The notes under the pieces were generated by a model. It ran no database searches. It saw only the letters and a program-made list of their open reading frames with translations, and was not told where the DNA came from. Position numbers and translations under genes: made by a program. 64,000 nucleotides of DNA from NCBI GenBank assembly GCA_011503125.2, contig WWBZ02000011.1, positions 124,001 to 188,000 of the forward strand. The letters are read 5' to 3'. The number at the start of each line of letters is the position of its first letter. Position 1 is the stretch's first letter. This document shows, piece by piece, positions 35,792 through 46,493 of this stretch. The DNA is from Botryosphaeria dothidea (Eukaryota > Ascomycota > Dothideomycetes > Botryosphaeriales > Botryosphaeriaceae).

Positions 35792-37481
35792 ATGTCTTCG
35801 TTTGGAGCAGAATGCCCATATCGACATGCACAGGAGCAGTTGGGACTGCCTGTTCACGACGATCGTACGTTTTACCGAATAGTCAACTATGAGGAAAACA
35901 GGTGTTGCTTTGCACTTCAACCCGATTGTTACCATGATGATCGTGAAAGCGCTAATCTTTCCAGGGTCACCACTGGAGACTCAGAAACCATGGAAGACAC
36001 ATACGATGGCAAACACATGATTGACGCTACTCAACATCGAGATTGCGGGTGCAATTGCCTCTGTCGAACGCTTCGCTTCCCTTGCATCGACAAGCCAAAA
36101 TCCTTGGCGTTTGTCGCCAAAAAAGCAAACTCGCTTACAAGAACCATTCACATCCATTCAGACGCCATGTTGCGTTCACTTTGTGGACTTGGGGTGTTCC
36201 TTTGGGGAAGGCAAATCGACATATCCGGGCCAGACTACCAAGAGAAAATGATTAATCACATCATGGTGTATATGGATCGGGACACCGCTCGCGATTCTCC
36301 AGAGAACGGCTCTCGCGCTATTTGCGAACTCACTCTACTCGCCGACTTTCTATCACACGACAATCAATTCCCCCGTACAATGAACGAGCCTAAACCTCTT
36401 TGTTTGGTGGATTCCTTTCTCATACCTTTCATACCTAGGTTTTCCCCGTTTCCCGTCAACTTGGGACTTTATGTCAGATCCAGAATGCATATGCATCTTG
36501 AGGCACATTTGCGGGGGCCTGGAAGACAGCCTGATCCAAGCAACCAGGAACGGTGATATCAGTACAGTGCGACATCTCCTAGAACATGGACATGATGATT
36601 TTCCCGGCTTCTTCATGCATCGGTGCTCATATTTTAATATAAACGTCATCGTCGTAGGAAGCACTGCGCTCATCGAAGTTGTTCGATCCGCCCGGTTGGA
36701 TATCATCGTCCTCCTCATCCAGGAAGGAGCCAATGTGAACGCACCAGTCTCTGGTGAAACACCATTGAGTATTGCAGCTGAGACACGATGGAAGCCACTC
36801 ATGGGATTATTGTTGGAGTATGGAGCGAATCCTCAGACCGCTTGCGAGATCCTACAAAGCCACCAGCACAGCTTATCGGGTCAGGCACCCGTTCATCTTC
36901 TGACAGATGTAGTTTCAGAGTGGAGAAACGACAAGCGAGCGTCGGATATCAGCCGGCTCCAGTCCAAATTTTTGGAAGCATACAGCAAAATCTCCGAGGA
37001 GGCATGGGAGATCTCATCGGGCCAGGCTGAGACATGGCAAGTCTTGCTCCATTGGAAGAGAAGTGTCAACAGCACAGCTGGACGAGCATGGAGAAGCGGC
37101 ATTGGCATGTTGCGCAAACTTCGCAATGGGGCCGTGCCGACAAGAATGAACGAGGTTATCATGGGGATCACACTTGCCAGATCTATGGCTGCGATCATCA
37201 GCGAAACGGACCAAGGAGTCCTCGCCGATCTCCACGAGGATCTCACTCGCTGGCGGGCCCTATTTCCTGAAAGCGATCGGCCGGCCTTTGCGGTCATTGT
37301 GAAGAAATTGTGGGGCATGTCCATCGAGGAAGACTTTGCGTGGGAGGCCCAGGTTGACTCGGAAGTTCAGAAAAACTTCCAAGAGATGGCACAGAGACCA
37401 ATGGAAAAGGCCGGTGATGTGTTTGGCTCAGAAGAGCTATTGGATGGTCCTGGGTCAACGGGAAATGATGTTGAATTGTGA
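35792..37481 (+). CDS. Ankyrin-repeat protein gene with unrecognised Cys-rich N-terminal part
   Basis: Two overlapping frames probably form one gene. The first (ATG at 35792) encodes an unrecognised Cys/His-rich stretch. The second encodes ankyrin-like repeats (GDISTVRHLLEHG, IIVLLIQEGANVNAPVSGETPLSIAAE, MGLLLEYGANPQ), then a helical region (WRSGIGMLRKL, EVIMGITLARSMA, DLTRWRALFPESDRPAF) like the C-terminal part of some fungal ankyrin/bZIP-type regulators. A possible intron 36375-36477 (GTACAA...GTCAG) joins the frames in phase, but the donor is weak. The frame ends at 37481, twelve bases inside an LTR-like segment, so the natural C-terminus is probably lost. Function is unknown. Confidence 0.5.
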
Positions 37482-37611
37482 TTATTCGCATTACCAGATG
37501 ATGAGTGGCATGAGGAGGAGGGTAGGTGACCCTGCAGCCTCTTATATAGTAGCTATCTAGCAAATTTTCGCTGTTGATCCTTGGTACAATAAGACCCTGT
37601 TTCTCCTAACA
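37469..37611 (+). repeat. LTR remnant (family B) without target duplication
   Basis: This 143-bp segment begins TGTTGAATTGTGATTATTC and ends TTTCTCCTAACA. In reverse complement it matches the solo LTR at 60518-60673 (AGGGTC, CGAAAATTTG, ATAGCTACTATATAAGAGG, GGGTCACC). Flanking pentamers differ (AATGA on the left, GTTCA on the right). It lies exactly between two truncated coding regions, so it may be a recombination scar. Confidence 0.75.
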
Positions 37612-39722
37612 GTTCATAGTCCAACACATGGACAGCCTTGAACCAGATACGCGAACATGCAATTGGATTCTCAATCACGCAAAATTCATCTCGTGGCTGA
37701 ACAGTCCCAAAGGACTACTCTGGATTCGAGGAAATCCAGGCTCCGGGAAATAAATGGCCATGAAGCGTATTCTACAGGATCTGAACGAAACTCGACCTGC
37801 CAGGGGTGATTTGATCGTCTCCTTCTTCATCCACGGACAAGGAGTTAGCCTTCAGCGATCAGCACTTGGCTTGTATCGATCTCTCTTGCATCAATTGTAC
37901 TCTCGATTTCCAGAAAGCCTCTCTGGCGTGACACAAAGATACAAAGAGTCTGACAAAAAATGGGGAGCGAATGGCACTGGATGATCGGTGAAGTCCGCCA
38001 GCTCTTCCTGAATGGAGTCTTGCATATCTCCAAAAACCCATACAATAATTCTTCTTGTGGACGCATTGGATGAAGCAGGTGAAACAGAGGCGAGACAGAT
38101 TGTTGAGGGCCTGAAACAACTGATGGCCGGACCGGACAATGGCAGCGATGACTGCGGCGGCCTCCGCGAATGCTTCTCTTGCAGACACTAGCCTCAAATA
38201 AGTCTCGATGGCGGCGAAACTCTTGTCGTGGAAGACGGCAACAACGACGATATTCGAAAAGTTATTACCACTCGGATCGATGGCGCCGGCTGCATGGACG
38301 CGTCCGAAAAGGGAAAAAAAATCAAGTCAGACATCATTTCCGCATCCAAAGGAAGCTTCCAGTGGGCCTCTTTGGTATGCGACACCATCATCAGACGAAG
38401 GGAGAAGGGGAGCTCATTCGAAGCTGCTTTTGGAACAATGAGACACGCGCCGAAGGACCTTGACCTCCTCTATACGGCTTTGATCGAGTTGAGAGAGATG
38501 GATGATGAGGAAGGCGAGCGCCTCGAAATTCTCAAGGTCTTTCAATGGGTTCTATTTGCGCAAGAACCACTAAATCCTCGCGGGCTGCGGCACGCACTTG
38601 CACTTGACTGTAACATGACTGAGAAATCTATCAGCGAGTACCAGGAGTCAAAAGGCTTCACGGATGACGCTGACTTCGAAATCAGGGTCCCGAATCTATC
38701 AAGAGAATTGATCATGTTTAGAAGTCATTCCAACTCAAAATGCGCTGAATTTATCCACCAATCTGTCCCGGACTTTCTCTTCCGCAAGGGTTTGAGGTTA
38801 CTGGCCAGCAGTACTGCTTTAGACCCCCACCGGCTAGCTCACTATCAGCTATCGCGACCCTGCTTGAAATACTTTGTGATGAAAGAGATTTCTCATTTTG
38901 CCCTGGAGGAATCGGCGGAACTGACTTACTTTATGCGTCCTGTTGCCAAAGAACGGTTTCCCTTCCTCGCATACGCCTCGTACTCTTGGAAAGTTCATAT
39001 CGTTGAAGCACGAAACCAGAATGACAGTACGATTGACAGCTTTGACGACGATATATTGGAGTTCTTCCAGTGGCCCAACGAGGAGGTTGTTGTTGATTTT
39101 GCAGAAAATCGCAAGCCTCTGGGCACCAATCGAGACGATCTCTTGGTTGAAAGATTTATACCGACACTTGTATCCTGAGCTCTGCTGGCCAAAGCCGGGC
39201 CTAGGACTGGCGCATCTGCTTTCGATCTGTGGCCTTGCATCCCCACTTCGGCGTCTTATCGAGTCTCAACCTCTTCCTTGGACCCAGCGTGTTCCTCCAC
39301 GGCGGCGTTTTCAGGATCGTTTCAGAATTGGACATGGCATCGATGGTGAAAAGAGTCTGCCAGGAATATCACCATTGATTTACGCCGTTTTAAGCGGCCG
39401 AAAGTCATGCGTCCAAATTCTGGTACAAGCAGGGGTAACGATCAATATTACACCACGTGACGTTGGTCTTTCGCCAATCTATTTAGCCAGCAGGTACTCC
39501 GATCCCGATATTATCACCGTTCTTCTTGATTCAGGAGAAAAAATCGATCTAGTCGTCGATGGACGGCCTTCGTTGTCCAAAGCGTTCAATCTTGGCAACG
39601 AGCTGGTTCTGGGGAAGCTGTTGGATACCATCGCGAAAAATAACCAAAAATCGCGAAAGGGTTTTTCTACTATAATCAACGAAAGTCGGAGGCTTCTAAT
39701 CGCTGGCGCTGCGGTATTTTGA
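37612..39722 (+). pseudogene. NACHT-type (fungal NLR-like) pseudogene, 5' part
   Basis: Homology begins immediately after the LTR remnant: TCNWILNHAKFISWLNSP, then GLLWIRGNPGSGK, a Walker A whose next codon is TAA (37751-37753). The frame resumes with FFIHGQGVSLQRSALGLYRSLLHQL, is frameshifted around 37975-38035, and returns at the Walker B motif IILLVDALDEAGE. A TAG (38189) breaks the FSCRH segment. A long open stretch then carries the C-terminal NACHT region (FQWASLVCDTII, LEILKVFQWVLFAQEPLNPRGLRHAL, KCAEFIHQSVPDFLF). Another frame change at about 39178 leads into ankyrin repeats (GISPLIYAVLSGRKSCVQILVQAG). Fungal NACHT-ankyrin proteins are candidate heterokaryon-incompatibility or innate-immune receptors. 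This copy cannot make one. Its 3' part continues beyond the copia element at 45143. Confidence 0.85.
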
Positions 39723-39732
39723 CACGAGAAGG

Positions 39733-39880
39733 TGTTGGTATGTTGATGAACAATGATGATCTATTGATGATTGGCATGAGGAGGAAGGGCGTAGGTGGCC
39801 CACCCTCCTTATATACGTAAGTGAGTAACTAAGCTATCTGGTGTTGCAAAAGCAATATGCAAAACACGTGATTTCCAACA
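39733..39880 (-). repeat. 3' LTR of the copia element
   Basis: This 148-bp LTR has TGTTGG...CCAACA ends. It is the 3' LTR because the coding strand is minus. It is identical to the other LTR except for A at 39827, a G-to-A change in TpG context, which is what RIP would leave. Confidence 0.95.
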
Positions 39881-39890
39881 TACCCCCTTC
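39881..39890 (-). other. Candidate polypurine tract of the copia element
   Basis: On the element's strand the bases next to the 3' LTR read GAAGGGGGTA. A purine-rich run in this position primes plus-strand DNA synthesis in LTR retrotransposons. Confidence 0.7.
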
Positions 39891-40025
39891 GCGTGGTGTC
39901 CGATCGGGCAGTGCGCGATAATCTGCTTAGTGTTGACCTTTAATAGTGTGAAAGGAACGTGATTACCGAAATATATAAATAAAATAGTAATAATCTGGTT
40001 TAAGCGGTATGTACGCTTATAATTA

Positions 40026-43000
40026 CTATTGTAGTAATGAGAGGCCTAAGCCTTGCACAAAGTGGGCGTGCTTTTGCTTTGTTAACGGCTTTGTGAGACC
40101 GTCTGCGATCATCTGAGCTGTTGGTGTCCATTTGAAGTGAACGTTGCCTGCTTGAGTCTCTTGCCTAAGCCAGTGGTGATGGATATCAACGTGACGAAGC
40201 TTCGTAACAAGCTTTCCGACGTTCTCTTCCATAAGGCGGAGCGTCTATGTGTTGTCACACTCGATCTGAACGAGGTGACCTGGCTCAAATTGGATGCCTC
40301 TGAAGAAGCGTTTCTACCAGTATGCTTGCTTAGCAGTCTCTGATAGAGCGAGGAGCTCTGCTTCCGTTGTTGAGGTCGTCACTGTTGGTTGCTTAGAGGC
40401 TTTCCAGTCCACGGGTCCGTCGAACAGCATTATGAGTAATCCTTGGTAACTACGGCGTGTGGCCGTGTTATTTGCGAAGGATGCATCACTGCTAGGCACG
40501 AAGATGCGTTGATCATTTGCCACGTTGCCGTTATACATAATTGCGAGGTCCTTCGTGTTTACGAGATATTCTAGGAGGCGGTGTGCAAGATAGAGGTGTC
40601 GCTTAGAAGGGTTCGTCAAATACGCAGAGAGGGCTAAGCAGGCGTGGCCTATATTAGGTCTCGTGCTAATAGCAGCGAACTGGGCAGATCCCATCTTGCT
40701 CTGGAACGTGTGGATGTCTTGAGGTGTTGCATGAGCCTCGTTATTTAGGGTAGGTAGGTCCTCTATCGGAAGAGGCGTGGCAACCGATGATTCTTTGACG
40801 TTATATTTAGCCCTAAGGCTGGTAAGGTATAACTCCTATGATAGCCATAGCAGTTGCTTGCTTCGATCACGGACGATTCGTAAAGCTAAGAACCACTGAA
40901 CTTCTCCTATCTTACGCATCTCGTAGCGCTAAAAGAGGTCTTGTTCGAATACGTGCGCGAATGGCTCATCCTTCTTAGGAAAGGCCATGATAATATCGTC
41001 TACGAAGAAGAATACAAAGAGGTGCTCGTTTGCGTAGAGACATGGAGCATCTGGCACAGGCTTAAGTCCCAGGTCTTTGAGCGTGGCTTGAAAGTGCTTT
41101 TGCCACAACGCTGGCGACTCTTTAAGCCCATAGAGAGCTTTCTTAAGCAACAAGATCTTCCTATAAGGAAGTGTTATGCCTTCTGGTGCTCGGCAGAAGG
41201 TTGGTTGATCGAGAGGGACATAAGGAAAGGCATTAACGACGTCGTATTGCCACATCTCGAGGTCGAATACGCAGACAATCGCCATAAGCGTGCGAAAGAT
41301 GCGGAAGGCAAGGGTAGCCGCATATGTGTCTTGGTAGGAGACTTGGAGGTCACCTCGTACGCATACTCGTGCCTTGATCTTAGTGAGATATCCCTTCTCA
41401 TCGAATTTGTATTTGAAGACCCATGTAAGAGGAATGACCTCTTTGTTGGCCTTGCGTGCTTGATCCTCGTCTACAACGATCCACACCCCCTTACCATTGC
41501 CTTCCTGCAGCTCACGGTAGAGTGCTTGAAAGAGATAAGGCTTGAGTTGGTGTTTGAGGATATCCTTATAGTAACGAGGCTCGGGCGGAAGGTCGTCCCG
41601 ATGAATGCGTGGTAGAGGAGGAAGCTCCTCTAACTGATATGAGGGTGGAGGATCCTCGTGTGCAGTAGGTTGAGATGTTTGCTCGTAATTACCCGTAGGA
41701 GCGTGTTTAAGCAGTGCACACATGCTCGCGGCGAGAAAGGTCTGCTCACAGTGAGCGTTACTGATAACCTTCGCGGCATGCGCAGCTCTTCTTCGATTCC
41801 TTGGACCTTCGATGATAAGGTTCGGGTTAGGGTCCGCGTTGATATTGGCTGCAAGGGGTGCACGATTGCCCCGTGCTGCTCCTGGGTCAGGCTTAGTATC
41901 GTATTGAACAGGGAGGAGACGACTAAGGCGTCCCTCTTGCTGTTGTTCGTCTTCCTCACCCCCTGAGGTGTGCGAGTCTCTGAGAGTAGGTGACGGCAAG
42001 ACGTCATCGCTTGGTGGGTGTGGTATGCTGTTGTCCGTGGTGGACGGCGATGGTGTATGTAGTTGAGTGTGTTGTATATCTGGTTTATTAGGCAGTATGC
42101 CTTGTTGTTGTCCATCTGATGACGAAGTAGGTTGTTCTTCTATATCAGTGGCTTGCTTATGAGTAACCTCCTCATCTTCACTGGATGACGAATCTGACGT
42201 GATGAGGTCCTCAGAGCCCAGACGGATGCGAGGAATTACCTCCTGAGGCTCCTCTTCTATATCCTCGATTTCTTGATACTGCTCTTGCTCATCTGGTGAG
42301 TATTTTGATAACTCGTCAAAACTGACGTCTCTTGAGCGGATGATACGGTCCCCTGGTGGATACCATATCCGGTATATGTTGGTGGAGTCATACCCAACAA
42401 GATAGCCAACGAGGGCTCGTTCTTGGAGCTTGTTACTACGCGGGATGGTTTTGTTAAGGGCGTAGGCCTTGCATCCGTAGACTCTCATGTGAGCTACGTT
42501 TGGTTTAATGCCATGAGCAAGCTCGAAGGGCGTCTTCCACTTGAGGACTTTGCTTGGCGTCCGATTGTGTATGTACGTTGCTGCCAGGACTGTCTCTGGC
42601 CATAGGCGTTCAGGGAGGTTTGCCCCGATACGCATTGCTCGTGCTTTGATGATAATAGACTGACCAGTTCTCTCGGCATGTCCGTTCTGAGCAGGTGTAT
42701 AGGGTGCTGAGACCTCTATTATGATTCCTCTTCGCTTAAGTTCAGCCTTAAACGCGGTGTTAAGTGATCTTTCGCCATCAGTTCGAAAGAACGCAGTGAG
42801 AGCGTCAAAGCGACGTTCGATCATACTTAGAATATCGAGAATGAGCGTGTTGTAGTCTGATTTGAGCATATGGGTGCGGGTGAAGACATAGTTGCTCTTT
42901 ATACACTCGATATGAGTAATCCACTCGTGTTGATTGAAGGCGGGCGTCATCTGGATGAGGTCAAATGAGACTCGGAAGAATGACTCGTTGCGAGCTTCCT

Positions 43001-44681
43001 CTGGTGATGAGTCTCGCGCAATAAGCTGATGAGCTTTTGCTCGCGAGCAGGTGTCGCAGTGAACAGGCACGACGTCGTTCGTGAACTCTACGCCGGTAAT
43101 AGCTGTGAGCAACGCCTTGATAGCGTGGTAGTTGGCATGAGCAAAGACTCCATGCCACTGTTCAGCTGGGAGACTACGGGTGGTCGCAGCACTCGTAATG
43201 GCTGGTACGGACTCTGCTTGGTGTAGTTCAAGAAAGAACTGTCCTTCAGACGGAGTAAGGACACACACTGTAGTGTCGTCCTTGTAGAGTCGAAGACTCT
43301 TAGTGTCCATATGAACGTCTTTCTCATTGCACTTAGAAATGGAGACTAAGTTGCCTATGAATGCTGGGACGTAGGCTACATCACGAAGGGTGATAACCTT
43401 GCTCTTCTTTCCGTTGCGGGCATTAACTGTGACATTCCCGAAGCTCTTAATAGGCACACGCGTGTTGCCGCAGATCACGAAGTCATCTGGACCTGCGTTG
43501 CGTGTCTTGATAAACCTTTTGCGCATATATCTGTTACACACGTGATGAGTGGTACCAGTGTCTGCGATCCATGAGAGCTCCAACGTGGTTGGACGCGAGT
43601 CTCGGTGCGTAGCAAATGACTGCGCAACAACGGCTGGGAAGGACTTAATAGATCCTTGCTCGTCATCACTATTGTCATCATTTGCAAGCGTGTCAGGCTT
43701 AGGCTCCTTGCCTTTACCCTTGTTACCTTGTGTGTGAGGTGTTGGCGGTGTACCGCGCTTGAGTGCATTCTCAACTTGCGTCTTGATCTTGTCATTCTTC
43801 ATGAGCTTAAGGATCTTATCCTGGACCTTCTTGTTTGGTTTGAAGTCGGCAGGACGGTTGGGCGCGTTCGGATTGAGATAGAAGCACTGGAAGTACCAGT
43901 GTAGGAGTCCACATAAGCATTTAGGAGGCTTCTGCGGCTGCTCCTCGCCTCGTAGAGTAGCTGCGAAGGTCGCATGAGTCTTGTTCGTTATGAGCGCTTG
44001 CTTCTGGCGAGCATGCTCACGATAATCGACAATGACATCTGAAACGTCAAGCGTCTTAGTACCGAGTCGCAGCTCACGAAGGATAGGGCTAGCGTATTCT
44101 GAGTCGTGTTGCATGATAGGCTTGAGGAATGCATTTACTCCTCGAGAGCCTTCGACATTAGAGAGGCCAAGAGAGCGTGCTTTGAATACACACTCTTCCC
44201 ATTGTGTGAGCCACTTTTCAGTGCTCTGGGTAGTTGGAGGCTTCTCAAGCTCGCGGAGCTTATTAAGAACGAACTCCTATTGTGTAGAGGTGGAAGGTTG
44301 AAGTCGTGCTTGTAAGGCGCGCAACTGTGCGTAAGGATGTGAATCCTCGACCTTGCGCAGGAGTGGTAGTAGTGGCTGAGACACTGAGTCTTCAATGAGT
44401 AATGAGAGGTCATTGAGCTCTCGCATCTGCCTGTCGTACTCCTTTTTATCCTCCTTATAGTCCTCGCGCTTCCACTTGTGCTCCTCACGATCCGCGTCGG
44501 TGATGTTGCCTGTTGGTAGAGGAGGCTTGGTGGGCGCGATTGGTTATTGCGGACGTGAGTCCTTGGTTGGATCGATGTAGTCGTATAAGCGAGCCTTCTT
44601 TGCACGCGATTGGACGATGAAGAACCATTCATCCCAGTCTTGCGAAGACTTAAGGACGATGATTGGCTTCGAAGACGACAT
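40026..44681 (-). pseudogene. Copia gag-pol polyprotein frame with six nonsense codons
   Basis: From the ATG at 44681 one reading frame runs to 40026 (about 1,551 codons) with no frameshift. Gag comes first (SSQDWDEWFFIVQSRAKKAR), with a Cys-rich knuckle-like segment near residue 257. The protease motif WIADTGTTHH lies near 373, the integrase zinc region HAN...HCDTCSRAK at 510-550, and catalytic integrase Asp, Asp and Glu in SFDLIQM, FRTDGE and HAERTGQ. The reverse transcriptase has QYDVVNAFPYVPL and FFFVDDIIMA (~1230). RNase H follows (VPSSDASFANN, TTSTTEAELLALSE, VDIHHHWLR). Stops lie at 44544-44546, 44277-44279, 40929-40931, 40836-40838, 40314-40316 and 40245-40247. Each fits CAA/CAG-to-TAA/TAG, or for 40314 also TGG-to-TAG. 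As it stands the element cannot make a full polyprotein. Confidence 0.95.
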
Positions 44682-44966
44682 GGTGGGTGACGAATAGGTG
44701 CTATTCGTCAGTTGACGTCGTATAGCTAACCAAAAGGGTTAAAGCTAGCTAGGAACGTGTATCAGACACTTGAGATGCTCGATGTTGAGGCAAATAGCTG
44801 TGTCGTGATGACTGTTGATGAAATAACACGTGGAGGGAAGCCGTCGCACGGTCGCAGTGTGTTACAGCAGGGTGCAATAACACAGTGTTCTTCTGGATGC
44901 CGCAGAGAGAACGTTATAAGCGTATGAGACGCTTATACAGAGATCAAACGATGGATAACGAGTTTT

Positions 44967-44989
44967 GGAAGTGATTCCGGGCTCATAAC
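44967..44989 (-). other. Primer-binding site, half-tRNA-iMet type
   Basis: The plus-strand bases abutting the 5' LTR end in GGGCTCATAAC (44979-44989), preceded by GGAAG. This looks like the initiator tRNA-Met 5' half, from the D-arm through the anticodon loop (CTCATAA) to position 39. The element's strand is therefore complementary to an internally cleaved tRNA-iMet, as known for Drosophila copia. Confidence 0.75.
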
Positions 44990-45137
44990 TGTTGGTATGT
45001 TGATGAACAATGATGATCTATTGATGATTGGCATGAGGAGGAAGGGCGTAGGTGGCCCACCCTCCTTATATACGTAAGTGAGTGACTAAGCTATCTGGTG
45101 TTGCAAAAGCAATATGCAAAACACGTGATTTCCAACA
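44990..45137 (-). repeat. 5' LTR of the copia element
   Basis: This 148-bp LTR has the same TGTTGG...CCAACA ends as the 3' copy and differs from it only at 45084 (G). The primer-binding site lies directly inside it. It probably carries the promoter; a TATATA occurs in its middle. Confidence 0.95.
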
Positions 45138-45142
45138 GAAGG

Positions 45143-45954
45143 TGACCGAGTAACTCCTCCTGGGCGGCGCCAACATGGCTTCAGTGGAGTATGTGTCCAC
45201 TTCATATATGCTTCATGCTATTAGGTGCCAGGAGGTTGCTATTACGAAATTTCTGCTCCAACACGAGGCCAACCCAAATTTCGTACCCTTCTCGATGCCT
45301 CTGTTATTCTACGCCGTGATTGAACACAAATTTGAAGCTGCCAGAGTGCTTCTTCAGTTCGGGGCTGATCCAAACAAGATGATTCGGATGCAAGATATGT
45401 CATTACCAATTGAAGTAGACCGCAGTGGAGAGGGTTACGATTGGGAAACAAACGAACTAATAAGCAGATTTGGGTATCGGATCAACTCCAGCGGTGTCTG
45501 CCCCCCTCTGCTTTCCGTTGCTGTCGCTACTGGAAACGCTCAACTGTGCAAGCTTCTGCTTGAACATGGAGCAGACATGCATACAAGAGACGGGAATATG
45601 GACAATCCAATTTTTTACGCGTCAAATCTTGGAACCCTCCAGCTATTGCTTCAGCATCGTGCTGACGTAAACGTTCGTGACGAAGACGGGAGAACTCCAA
45701 TTATACAGTTTGTGCTGAGAGCTCCACACTCTTGCCACTTTCCCGGCATTGAGGCAAGGGAAATTCCCAGAATGATCGATGCTTTGGTGAAGGCTGGGGC
45801 AGATGTCAACGCGAGAGGGCTGGACGGATTTTCGGCGCTTCCGTTTGCCATTAGGTTTTGGGGACCACATGGTAGCGTAACTGAGTCTCTGAGAAACGCA
45901 GGTGCTACTCAGGATGAGGATTATAAATCTTCGGAGTACGATTCCTCTAAGTAA
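45143..45954 (+). pseudogene. Ankyrin-repeat 3' part of the NACHT pseudogene
   Basis: After the copia element, ankyrin repeats of the split gene resume: MLHAIRCQEVAITKFLLQHEANPNF, YAVIEHKFEAARVLLQFGADPNK, LLSVAVATGNAQLCKLLLEHGADMHTRDG, IPRMIDALVKAGADVNARG. The frame is open from about 45175 to the TAA at 45952-45954. The insertion site is defined by the GAAGG duplication. The bases around it do not read through cleanly even without the element (a TGA at 39720 and a TAA after GTGACCGAG), so decay before insertion, or an intron here, is likely. Confidence 0.8.
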
Positions 45955-46493
45955 TTTATAGAATGCTTTCCTTGGGGGTTTCGGAGATAGAAAGTATAGC
46001 TTACATTTACGTTAGTTTATTCTATGTTCCAAGATATTAGTGTTATTTATAGAGTAAGCAGTATTAAAATTAACGACGAACATCCTCTAGCTAATATTAA
46101 AACTTTAAAAGAAATACTAGCACTTCCTTGGGGCGAGAAAAGCGCACGACAGACACGTGGATAGGTAAGATAACTGGTACATATAAGATCCGAGCCCAGA
46201 TCCTTCACAGAGATTTTTAGGTCTACCTATACTATATTGCTACGTACTCTGAAGGAGAGGGAACAGGAAACTCCCAAATTAAGCTATAGTGATGAGTGGG
46301 ATAAGAGACTTCCCTCGGCCGAGGTGAAACTTCGGCAGTGACGCCATCGCTATCGCTGGCTAATTGTCGTGTCTGCTTAAAAGCAGAGCAAGAACAGGGT
46401 TTTCATATACTTTTGCCAAAGTCGAATTTGCACTCAAACTTCTCGGTAACTCGAAGCGTGAAAGGTTGAGAAAAGTGCAAGTAACTGCTAGCC
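45955..46493. other. Intergenic, AT-rich, no gene seen
   Basis: About 540 bases between the ankyrin remnant and the aldo-keto reductase gene. No exon or repeat is recognisable; the right part should contain the reductase promoter. Confidence 0.45.

Larger units (their letters stand above)
39733..45137 (-). mobile_element. Ty1/copia LTR retrotransposon, nearly complete
   Basis: This is a 5,405-bp copia-superfamily element in minus orientation with 148-bp LTRs, flanked by a perfect target duplication GAAGG (39728-39732 and 45138-45142). LTR identity is 147 of 148, the only difference being A at 39827 against G at 45084, so insertion is recent. It carries one gag-pol frame in copia order (protease, integrase, reverse transcriptase, RNase H). 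It split the ankyrin region of the NACHT pseudogene. Six in-frame stop codons make it non-autonomous. Confidence 0.96.

Noticed and set aside
41630..42115. Other-frame open frames inside the copia element
   Set aside because: They overlap the gag-pol frame, which carries all recognisable domains.
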